NCBI GenBank assembly: GCA_013817555.1 | Contig: JACDCN010000128.1 | Span: 1 to 6,310, forward strand | DNA: 6,310 nt | Origin: Actinomycetota bacterium | GTDB lineage: Bacteria > Actinomycetota > Thermoleophilia > Gaiellales > Gaiellaceae | Direction of reading: 5' to 3' | Part shown: one piece after another, positions 1-4,723 of the stretch | How positions within the stretch are numbered: position 1 is the stretch's first letter | Layout of the letters: the number at the start of each line of letters is the position of its first letter | Notes under the pieces: model-generated | The model's input: the letters and a program-made list of their open reading frames with translations, nothing else | Told to the model about the DNA's origin: nothing | Databases searched by the model: none | Program-made: the position numbers and the translations under genes

Positions 1-218
1 CGTTGTTGCGATGGCTGAACCCGCAGGCGACGTTGAAGTAGCGGCCTCCGGGAAACCCGATTGCAGCTGCGTTCGCCGCATCGGGACGTGCCGAGAAGGA
101 GGCCGAAGCGAAAACTGCCTCGCACGCTCCGAATAGAAGAACGACGCAGAGCGCGAACGTGCGAGGCCGTGCGACGGGGCTGGAACGCCATCGGACCGCA
201 TTCCCGTCGGTGCTCCAC
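1..218 (-). CDS. N-terminus of a secreted protein, possibly DUF1996-like; partial and probably frameshifted
   Basis: Read leftward, the minus strand gives a clear export signal: a basic start (ARPR), a hydrophobic core (FALCVVLLFGAC) and an Ala-rich exit. It is followed by IGFPGGRYFNVACGFSHRNN at the window edge. The FSHRNN stretch resembles, from memory, the start of actinobacterial DUF1996 secreted proteins; this is moderate recognition only. That frame is open from 232 to 1 but holds no ATG, GTG or TTG. A GTG at 218, five bases after AAGGTGAG, and an ATG at 191 share a different frame. Removing one base from the G run at 176-179 would join this frame to the signal peptide. So it is either a sequencing indel, a decayed gene, or an unusual start. 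The C-terminal bulk lies outside the window. It could be another secreted family, or a lipoprotein, although the possible lipobox (FGAC) is imperfect. Confidence 0.45.
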   Translation of the reverse strand, partial: MEHRRECGPMAFQPRRTASHVRALRRSSIRSVRGSFRFGLLLGTSRCGERSCNRVSRRPLLQRRLRVQPSQQ

Positions 219-232
219 GAGAGCTCACCTTC

Positions 233-448
233 TCACCGGCTCGCAGAAAGGTACTACGACTCGGACGCTTCGCCTAGCGGATATTGCAGGCCGTCACGAA
301 CAGTTTGCCCAACGGCCTAGTCGTGGGAAGCGTCAGGCGAGGCTCGCCTCGCCCTCCATGCGCCACCGACGACGAGGGTAGGGGCGGGGCAAGCCTCACC
401 CCTGCAGATTCAGCGAAGTTTTCCGGTCGATCGTTGGGAGCGACCGCA
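233..448. other. Intergenic stretch between the SRPBCC gene and the secreted-protein gene
   Basis: About 216 bases with no supportable gene. The open frames crossing it have no family-like sequence, and those running on past 449 are antisense to the SRPBCC gene. It contains the GC hairpin at 336-353 and a looser GGGG/CCCC pairing around 374-403. It should hold the 3' end of the SRPBCC transcript and the promoter of the leftward secreted-protein gene, but I see no convincing -10/-35 pair for the latter. Confidence 0.5.
336..353 (-). terminator. GC-rich hairpin downstream of the SRPBCC gene, possible terminator
   Basis: A perfect 7-bp inverted repeat, GGCGAGG/CCTCGCC, flanks a 4-base loop (CTCG). 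It lies about 95 bases past the stop codon of the leftward SRPBCC gene and before the next leftward gene, which is a natural place to end transcription. There is no T-run on either side, so it is not a textbook intrinsic terminator. High-GC actinobacteria often use U-poor hairpins. It could also be only a structured 3' end. Confidence 0.35.
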
Positions 449-898
449 CTAGCCGGCGCCACTCTCGAGTTGCTGCTTCAGGGCCGCGTGGCTCTTTGTT
501 ATCTCCGACTTCGCCTGCTTGCGGACGATGAGCGGCACCAGCAGCTTCCCGATCCCGTGTCCTTCGAAGTCGATGGAGAACGTGAAGCGCGTTCCCGCTC
601 CGTCGTCGATGGGTTCGAGCGTGCCCTTGCCGATCGGCCTGACCGGGCCGTCGATTCCTCGGAACGCATAGCTCCGCGGAGGGTTCCAGTCGGTCAGCTC
701 GGTGGTGAACGTCTGCTCCCGCTTTCCCATTCGGCGCGTGAGTGACGCCTTCGAGCCGATTTTCATCGGCCCCTCATCGAGGGGACGAGCGCTCACGACC
801 TGCTCCTGCCACTCGGTGAACCGTCCGAGGTCGGTCAGGTAGGTGAAGACGTCTTCGGGGCTCCGCGAGATGTCGACGCTGTGGACGATGGGGGCCAT
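449..898 (-). CDS. SRPBCC (START-like) family protein
   Basis: A 149-residue protein of the SRPBCC helix-grip fold, related to polyketide cyclase/dehydrase and CoxG-like proteins. These bind lipids or hydrophobic ligands in a deep cavity and are usually cytoplasmic. The N-terminus shows the typical pattern: a first strand (IVHSVDISRSPEDVF), an alpha helix (YLTDLGRFTEW), then strands including TFTTELTDWNPPRSYAFRG and GTRFTFSIDFEG, and a long amphipathic C-terminal helix ending in LKQQLESGAG. The start at 898 is chosen because AAGGAGG (904-910) lies five bases upstream. An in-frame ATG at 943 would add 15 residues upstream of the domain and is less likely. The length is normal for the family. 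The STAS gene lies 77 bases upstream on the same strand, so the two may be co-transcribed. The ligand cannot be told from sequence. Confidence 0.9.
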   Translation of the reverse strand: MAPIVHSVDISRSPEDVFTYLTDLGRFTEWQEQVVSARPLDEGPMKIGSKASLTRRMGKREQTFTTELTDWNPPRSYAFRGIDGPVRPIGKGTLEPIDDGAGTRFTFSIDFEGHGIGKLLVPLIVRKQAKSEITKSHAALKQQLESGAG

Positions 899-903
899 TC
901 TTG

Positions 904-910
904 CCTCCTT
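904..910 (-). promoter_or_regulatory. Ribosome binding site of the SRPBCC gene
   Basis: A perfect AAGGAGG on the minus strand, five bases before the ATG at 898. It decides the start against the longer in-frame ATG at 943. Confidence 0.85.
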
Positions 911-975
911 GGCTCGAGGGCTTGAGATCATCCCGCATTGCACACGTGTCGTAAAGGCGCGTGAGGTAGCTCAGG

Positions 976-1320
976 TCAGTCGGTCGCTTTCGCCAAGGCT
1001 TCGTCCCTCGTGCTCGCGCACTCCAACTCCTCCAGAAGCCCGCTGATCTCCAGGGCTCTGCGAACGATCCGGGCAGTCCCCATTTGCAGCACGAAGCGCG
1101 ATCCGCGCGTCTGCGCGCCTCGGTGAGCCTTCACGAGGTTGTGGAGGAACGACGAATCGATGAACTGGGCACTCGTGACATCGACCACGACGAGGTTGCT
1201 ACTCGAGATCGCGTCGTCCAACAGAACGGCCATCTCACTTGCGGTGCCAAGGTCGTGTTCCCCGTGTAAGGCAATAACGGTGATGCTCTCGCCCGGCTGG
1301 CTTACCGTCACGTCGTCCAT
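976..1320 (-). CDS. STAS-domain protein, anti-sigma-factor antagonist-like
   Basis: A 114-residue single STAS domain, the size of SpoIIAA/RsbV proteins. These bind an anti-sigma kinase and free its sigma factor, and are switched off by serine phosphorylation. Visible features are the first strand pair (ITVIALHGEHDLGTA, about residues 13-27), the hydrophobic strand LVVVDVTSAQFIDSS (43-57) and the later LEISGLLEEL region. The DSS at 55-57 aligns with the phospho-serine loop (usually DSSGLG). Here the following glycine is Phe58 (DSSFLHNL), which is atypical and may alter kinase recognition. Start ATG at 1320 is preceded by AAGGGGAG (1324-1331). No anti-sigma kinase or sigma factor gene is in the window, so its partners are unknown. 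It is divergent from the ANTAR gene and upstream of the SRPBCC gene. Confidence 0.88.
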   Translation of the reverse strand: MDDVTVSQPGESITVIALHGEHDLGTASEMAVLLDDAISSSNLVVVDVTSAQFIDSSFLHNLVKAHRGAQTRGSRFVLQMGTARIVRRALEISGLLEELECASTRDEALAKATD

Positions 1321-1618
1321 GGGCTCCCCTTGTCGAGTCGGATCAGTGCGTCGGCAGTGGAGTGCGCCGACAGAGCACCCGACCGAGGGCTACGGACGGG
1401 GGTCGCGAGCCGTGAGCTCGACTTCGCAGACTATTGCCGCGCTTCGGGTTGAGCGCAGGAGCACGATAGCGGTTCCCTCACGCATCGCGCCAGTTTTTGT
1501 CGCCGGGCATAGCACGGAATGAGTGTGTGGCTCTCCAGGCCGGGGTAACGAAGAATTTGTACTGTCCGGCGACCGGGTCTAAGATAGCCGTCGGAACGAG
1601 ACTCGGCAGAGAGCGCAT
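1321..1618. promoter_or_regulatory. Divergent intergenic region between STAS and ANTAR genes
   Basis: About 298 bases without a supportable gene, between two regulators transcribed away from each other. The right half is more AT-rich than its surroundings and carries the promoter candidate at 1557-1585. The left half should hold the STAS promoter. The only hint is GGAACC on the minus strand (1471-1476), reminiscent of an ECF or SigH -35 box, but I found no good -10 partner. Small open frames here have no family-like content. Confidence 0.5.
1557..1585 (+). promoter_or_regulatory. Candidate housekeeping promoter for the ANTAR gene
   Basis: TTGTAC (1557-1562) and TAAGAT (1580-1585) are separated by exactly 17 bases and match the sigma-70-type consensus boxes at 3/6 and 4/6 positions. 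The start codon at 1619 lies 33 bases past the -10 box, leaving a short leader. The position is right, but the match is moderate and rests on inspection alone. Confidence 0.4.
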
Positions 1619-2257
1619 TTGAGCATTGACGAACTCCAGCTAGAAGAGATTCCGGCGGAGAAGCAGCATCTCCGTATCCTGATCGCGAACGAGCGCGCCG
1701 AGCGTCTCGAGCTCCTGTCGCGCGTCGTGGTCGAGATGGGCCACACCTGCATCGCTCGGGAGCTCAACGTCGAAGAGGTGGGCCAGTTGACGCGGCAGGA
1801 GCGACCCGATGTTGCGCTCGTCGGACTAGGCGAGAGCTCCGAGCACGCCCTCGACCACATCACGCGAATCGTCCAAGAGTCGACGTGTCCCGTGATCGCA
1901 TTGCTCCACACCGACGACACCGAGTTCGTGACCGAGGCGGCAAAGCGAGGCATTTTCGCCTACATCACTCATGGTGAGCCCTCAGAGATCCAGAGCGCGA
2001 TCGACATCGTGCTGCGCCGCTTCGCGGACTTCCACAACCTCGAAGGCGCCTTCGGCCGCCGCGCGGTGATCGAACGCGCCAAGGGCATCCTCATGGAGCG
2101 CCACGGGGTCCCCGACAAGGACGGCTTCTACCTCCTCCGCCGCCATTCGCAGACCACAGGTCTCAAAGTGTTAGACATCGCCCAGGCCATCCTGGACACC
2201 CACCTGCTCCTGCCTCAGCGCCCGAACGAGGCGGCTTCGGGATCGGCCCTCGACTAG
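1619..2257 (+). CDS. ANTAR-domain response regulator with a degenerate receiver domain
   Basis: A 212-residue cytoplasmic regulator. The C-terminal ANTAR domain (about 134-191) is clear, with RRAVIERAKGILMERHGV and a downstream LLRRHSQTTGLKVLDIAQAI helix. ANTAR domains bind paired hexaloop hairpins in RNA and act mainly by antitermination. The N-terminal half (about 17-130) follows the CheY-like receiver order but lacks the switch residues. The acidic pair position is Asn24-Glu25, the phospho-Asp position is Gly69 (DVALVGLGES), and the conserved Lys is replaced by His117 (AYITHG). It therefore cannot be a normal phospho-switch and may respond to a ligand or a partner protein, as AmiR does. 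The start is a TTG at 1619 with a weak AGAGAG upstream. No earlier start is apparent, and later Met codons fall inside the receiver. Its RNA targets are not identifiable here. The oxidoreductase gene follows 39 bases downstream, so the two may share a transcript. Confidence 0.9.
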   Translation: MSIDELQLEEIPAEKQHLRILIANERAERLELLSRVVVEMGHTCIARELNVEEVGQLTRQERPDVALVGLGESSEHALDHITRIVQESTCPVIALLHTDDTEFVTEAAKRGIFAYITHGEPSEIQSAIDIVLRRFADFHNLEGAFGRRAVIERAKGILMERHGVPDKDGFYLLRRHSQTTGLKVLDIAQAILDTHLLLPQRPNEAASGSALD

Positions 2258-2283
2258 GGGCCGCCGGCCTAGAGCGACATGAC

Positions 2284-2291
2284 AAGGTAGG
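2284..2291 (+). promoter_or_regulatory. Shine-Dalgarno-like site preceding a CTG start
   Basis: AAGGTAGG, one base off AAGGAGG-type sites over most of its length, lies five bases before the CTG at 2297. It overlaps a tiny in-frame reading frame (ATG ACA AGG TAG, 2279-2290). It supports initiation at CTG instead of the far-downstream TTG at 2387. Confidence 0.5.
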
Positions 2292-2296
2292 CCGAC

Positions 2297-3367
2297 CTGG
2301 AAATCGGTATCTACACGTTCGCCGAGCTACGGGGCGATTCGGCGTCGGGTGCCGGGATCAGCCCCGAGGAAAGGCTGCGCAACCTCTTGGAAGAGATCGA
2401 GCTCGCCGACCAGGTCGGTCTCGACGTGTTCGGAGTGGGCGAGCATCACCGCCCGGACTTCGCGGTCTCGGCGCCGGCTGTCGTGCTCGCTGCGGCGGCG
2501 GCGCGAACGAAACGCATTCGGCTGACGAGCGCGGTCACGGTTCTGAGCTCCGACGATCCCGTCCGCGTCTTCCAGGAGTTCTCCACGGTTGACTTGCTCT
2601 CAGGCGGCCGCGCCGAGATCATGGTCGGCCGCGGCTCGTTCATCGAGTCGTTCCCGCTCTTCGGCTACGACCTCGACGACTACGACGATCTCTTCGCCGA
2701 GAAGCTCGGATTGCTCCTCCGTATTCGGGAAGGAGCACAGGTCACGTGGTCGGGGAACCATCGCCCCGCTCTCGAGGGACTCGGCGTCTATCCACGGCCG
2801 GTTCAGGATCCACTGCCGACCTGGGTGGCCGTCGGGGGCACGCCGACGTCGGCCGTAAGAGCAGGGAAGCTCGGGCTCCCCATGGCGCTTGCGATCATCG
2901 GCGGGGAGCCGGAGCGATTCGCCCCGTTCGCCGAGCTCCATCGGCAGGCAGCACGGGAGGCCGGGCACGACCCGCCCCCAGCACTGAGCATCAACTCGCA
3001 CGCTTACGTCGCCGAGACCTCCCAGCAGGCCGCTGACGAGTTCTTTCCCTCGTACGCCGCGATGATGAACGCGATCGGACGCGAGCGCGGCTGGTCGCCG
3101 ATGACGAGACAAGGCTTCGACGCCCTCTGCTCGCCGCGCGGAGCGCTGGTCGTCGGCAGCCCGCAGGAAGTTGTCGAGAAGATCCTCTTCCAGCACGAGA
3201 TCTTCGGGCACGAGCGGTTTCTCGCCCAGATCAGCGTTGGCACCCTTCCTCACGCGAAGGTGCTGCGCGCGATCGACCTCTTCGGGACCGAGGTCGCGCC
3301 CGCCGTGCGGACAGAGATCGCCCGCAGGAATGCGGCATCCGAGCCCGCCCGGGCCGGTCACGCATAG
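2297..3367 (+). CDS. LLM-class flavin-dependent oxidoreductase (luciferase-like monooxygenase)
   Basis: A 356-residue TIM-barrel protein of the bacterial luciferase-like superfamily. Members use reduced FMN or coenzyme F420 to oxidise diverse substrates; neither cofactor nor substrate can be read off here. The first strand (EIGIYTFAEL) begins right after the CTG at 2297. Next come ISPEERLRNLLEEIELADQ, GVGEHHRPDFAVSAPAVVL (about 46-64), the strand RIRLTSAVTVLSSDDPVRVF, and LLSGGRAEIMVGRGSF, all typical of this subfamily. The C-terminal part has SPRGALVVGSPQEVVEKIL and the final helix. ATG or GTG is absent upstream in frame: ATG 2279 is followed by TAG at 2288. The TTG at 2387 would delete barrel strand 1. 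So CTG with AAGGTAGG upstream is the best start, unless a base error hides ATG or GTG. The ANTAR gene is 39 bases upstream. The length is full for the family. Confidence 0.92.
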   Translation: MEIGIYTFAELRGDSASGAGISPEERLRNLLEEIELADQVGLDVFGVGEHHRPDFAVSAPAVVLAAAAARTKRIRLTSAVTVLSSDDPVRVFQEFSTVDLLSGGRAEIMVGRGSFIESFPLFGYDLDDYDDLFAEKLGLLLRIREGAQVTWSGNHRPALEGLGVYPRPVQDPLPTWVAVGGTPTSAVRAGKLGLPMALAIIGGEPERFAPFAELHRQAAREAGHDPPPALSINSHAYVAETSQQAADEFFPSYAAMMNAIGRERGWSPMTRQGFDALCSPRGALVVGSPQEVVEKILFQHEIFGHERFLAQISVGTLPHAKVLRAIDLFGTEVAPAVRTEIARRNAASEPARAGHA

Positions 3368-3404
3368 GGCGGCGGCTACACTCGAAGGACACCGGACGAA
3401 TACC

Positions 3405-3416
3405 GACGGCGCCGTC
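3405..3416. repeat. 12-bp perfect palindrome in the leader of the CxCx4C gene
   Basis: GACGGCGCCGTC is self-complementary without a loop. It lies between the oxidoreductase stop and the next start, 40 bases before the ATG at 3457. It could be an operator half-site pair for a dimeric regulator, or chance in GC-rich DNA. A TACACT at 3377-3382 just upstream resembles a -10 box, but no -35 box is evident. Confidence 0.3.
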
Positions 3417-3441
3417 TGCGCCCTCCCTATCCGTTCATGGC

Positions 3442-3449
3442 AGGAGGAG
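3442..3449 (+). promoter_or_regulatory. Ribosome binding site of the CxCx4C protein gene
   Basis: AGGAGGAG is seven bases before the ATG at 3457. It fixes this start and rejects the overlapping out-of-frame ATG at 3437. Confidence 0.8.
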
Positions 3450-3456
3450 CACCCGT

Positions 3457-3762
3457 ATGGCGAGTAACGCAAGCAAGAAGCTGGTGGCGGTCGAGGACGA
3501 CATCGCCCACCGCGTGGCGAGCCGGACGTCCAATAGGCAGAAGGCCGCCGAGCTCGAGCCGACGACGGATGCGCAGGGTCTCGTCGAGTTCGCGTGCGAA
3601 TGCAAGAGCGGCGACTGCGAGCGATCGGTACGAGTCCCGCTCTACGTCTACCGCCGCTTGCTGGACTCGGACCAGTACCTCCTCCAGGCAGGACACCACG
3701 CGTTCACGAGCTACCGGACCATCGTGCAGCTCGGTCTGATGAGGATCGAGGAGCGCGCGTAA
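3457..3762 (+). CDS. Small conserved hypothetical protein with CxCx4C motif
   Basis: A 101-residue soluble protein with no signal peptide or membrane segment. Its centre reads EFACECKSGDCERSVRVPL: Cys47, Cys49 and Cys54, followed by HH at 80-81, so a zinc-knuckle-like site is possible. From memory this resembles a family of roughly 80-110-residue actinobacterial proteins with an FxCECGxxxC motif, then a helix of the AEYEAVR type (here YVYRRLLDSDQYLL) and a GHE-like segment (here QAGHHAFTSYRTIVQLGL). Their function is unknown to me. The N-terminal 40 residues are charged and probably helical. An excellent SD supports the start. It follows the oxidoreductase by 89 bases and converges on the 65-residue protein gene. 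The role is not assigned. Confidence 0.8.
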   Translation: MASNASKKLVAVEDDIAHRVASRTSNRQKAAELEPTTDAQGLVEFACECKSGDCERSVRVPLYVYRRLLDSDQYLLQAGHHAFTSYRTIVQLGLMRIEERA

Positions 3763-3781
3763 CGACGACGTGCGTCAGTCG
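3763..3781. terminator. Small hairpin in the convergent gap, weak bidirectional terminator candidate
   Basis: CGAC-GAC pairs with GTC-A-GTCG around a GTGC loop, with one bulged A. It begins right after the plus-strand stop and runs over the stop codon of the minus-strand gene. Position favours a shared terminator for the two converging units. The stem is short and bulged and there is no T-run, so the call is weak. Confidence 0.2.
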
Positions 3782-3972
3782 GTCGTTGCCTCGAGCGGCT
3801 CGTCGCCCTCGGCTATAGGCACGCCGAACTCGTCGACCTCGACCATCGGCTCGCCGCCCTCGGCAGCCGCCAGCTTCCTGGCCTTCTTCTTCTCGAGCTT
3901 TCGCTCGCGCTTTTCCTTGACGTTTCGCTCGCGCGTCAGCTTCGCCATCGTCTGTTGTCTTTTGGTGGCCAT
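3775..3972 (-). CDS. Small Lys/Arg/Glu-rich conserved hypothetical protein
   Basis: A 65-residue protein. The first 35 residues are strongly basic and helical (KRQQTMAKLTRERNVKEK, then RERKLEKKKARKLAAAE), probably a long charged helix or coiled coil. An acidic tail follows (GGEPMVEVDEFGVPIAEGDE). I recall similar short KRQQTMAK-type proteins in Thermoleophilia-like genomes but know of no function; nucleic-acid or ribosome binding is only a guess from charge. The start at 3972 has no strong SD. A second ATG at 3948 would remove eight residues. It is 22 bases downstream of the amidase stop on the same strand, so it is probably the last gene of the TrmO-to-amidase directon, perhaps translated by coupling. 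Confidence 0.72.
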   Translation of the reverse strand: MATKRQQTMAKLTRERNVKEKRERKLEKKKARKLAAAEGGEPMVEVDEFGVPIAEGDEPLEATTD

Positions 3973-3994
3973 CGACCCAGCCTAGCCGGAATCC

Positions 3995-4723
3995 CTAGGC
4001 GCAGGGAGCACTCGGGCGCCTTAGGAAGCGAAGCGTGCCCCGGCAGAGGCCGACCGCGGCTCGCCGCTGATACGTCGCCATCGCCAGCAGCCGGTCGTCC
4101 GTTCGGTTGGTCATGAATCCCATCTCGACCAGGATCACGGGGATATCGGCCCAGTTGAAGCCTGTGAAATCACTCCGCTCCTGCAGGCCGCGGTCGGGGA
4201 ACTGGAGCGTGCGCACCATCTCGGCCTGGACGACTCTTGCGGCGCGCTTGCTCTCGGCGTAGACGTCGTCCGTCCAGCCACGCCGGAGCGCGGGATAGAG
4301 CGTGTGCGAGCCGCGAGCGCTCGGATCGGTCGATCCGTCGGCGTGGATGCGCAGGAAGAGCGAGGCACCCGCACGGTTCGCGATCCGCGCGCGGGCGATG
4401 TTGCCCATGCTCGTTCCGGCGGTCTCGGTACGCGTCATCACGACCCGGATACCGGCGCGCTCGAGCAGCGGACGAAGCCGAGCCGCCACGCGCATATTCA
4501 GCTCCGCCTCGGTAAGGCCGGAGACCACACCGTGTGTGCCGCCGCCGTCCTTGATCTTGCGCGTGCTCGAGCCTGGACCGATCGGCTCGGTCTCCGAATT
4601 GCCGTGCAGGTCGTGGCCGGCATCGATGACCACCAGAGGGATCCGCGCCGCTTCGGCGGCCGGGAGCCCGAGCAGGAGCGCGAGGAGCGCGAGAAACGCC
4701 AGGGACAGGCGCAGGACGGTCAG
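3995..4723 (-). CDS. Secreted N-acetylmuramoyl-L-alanine amidase (Amidase_3 type)
   Basis: A 242-residue zinc amidase that cleaves the bond between N-acetylmuramic acid and L-alanine in peptidoglycan, acting outside the membrane. From the proposed start there is a signal peptide (about 1-25: hydrophobic LAFLALLALLLGLPAAEA), then the catalytic domain. Zinc ligands are expected at His37 (VVIDAGHDL), Glu72 (GLTEAELN) and His127 (LFLRIHADGS). The catalytic Glu is Glu200 (VILVEMGFMTN). All key residues are present. The frame stays open far upstream to 5149, but that part is antiphase to the hemolysin III gene and not protein-like. No ATG, GTG or TTG lies between it and the signal peptide. A CTG at 4723 overlaps the upstream stop as CTGA, analogous to the usual ATGA coupling, and yields an ideal signal peptide. 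There are no SPOR or LysM cell-wall-binding repeats. A base error hiding ATG or GTG remains possible. Confidence 0.9.
   Translation of the reverse strand: MTVLRLSLAFLALLALLLGLPAAEAARIPLVVIDAGHDLHGNSETEPIGPGSSTRKIKDGGGTHGVVSGLTEAELNMRVAARLRPLLERAGIRVVMTRTETAGTSMGNIARARIANRAGASLFLRIHADGSTDPSARGSHTLYPALRRGWTDDVYAESKRAARVVQAEMVRTLQFPDRGLQERSDFTGFNWADIPVILVEMGFMTNRTDDRLLAMATYQRRAAVGLCRGTLRFLRRPSAPCA

Noticed and set aside
61..381. 106-residue plus-strand open frame near the left edge
   Set aside because: Arg-rich, low-complexity translation typical of a GC-rich shadow; the minus strand carries a recognisable signal peptide.
284..745. 153-residue plus-strand open frame over the left intergenic region and the SRPBCC gene
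   Set aside because: Mostly antisense to the SRPBCC gene, with no domain-like sequence, and the opposite strand encodes a clear family protein.
1471..1476. GGAACC on the minus strand as an ECF/SigH -35 box for the STAS gene
   Set aside because: No convincing -10 element at the right spacing; a six-base match in this GC-rich gap is easily chance.
1139..1522. 127-residue plus-strand frame across the STAS start and the divergent gap
   Set aside because: Antisense to the STAS gene in its first half and without protein-like pattern in the rest.
2600..3472. 290-residue minus-strand open frame antisense to the LLM oxidoreductase
   Set aside because: Long only because of high GC; the plus strand is a well-recognised enzyme and the antisense translation matches no family I know.
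3437..3739. 100-residue plus-strand frame overlapping the CxCx4C gene
   Set aside because: Out of frame with it, Ser/Arg/Thr-rich shadow, and its start lies before the SD that serves 3457.
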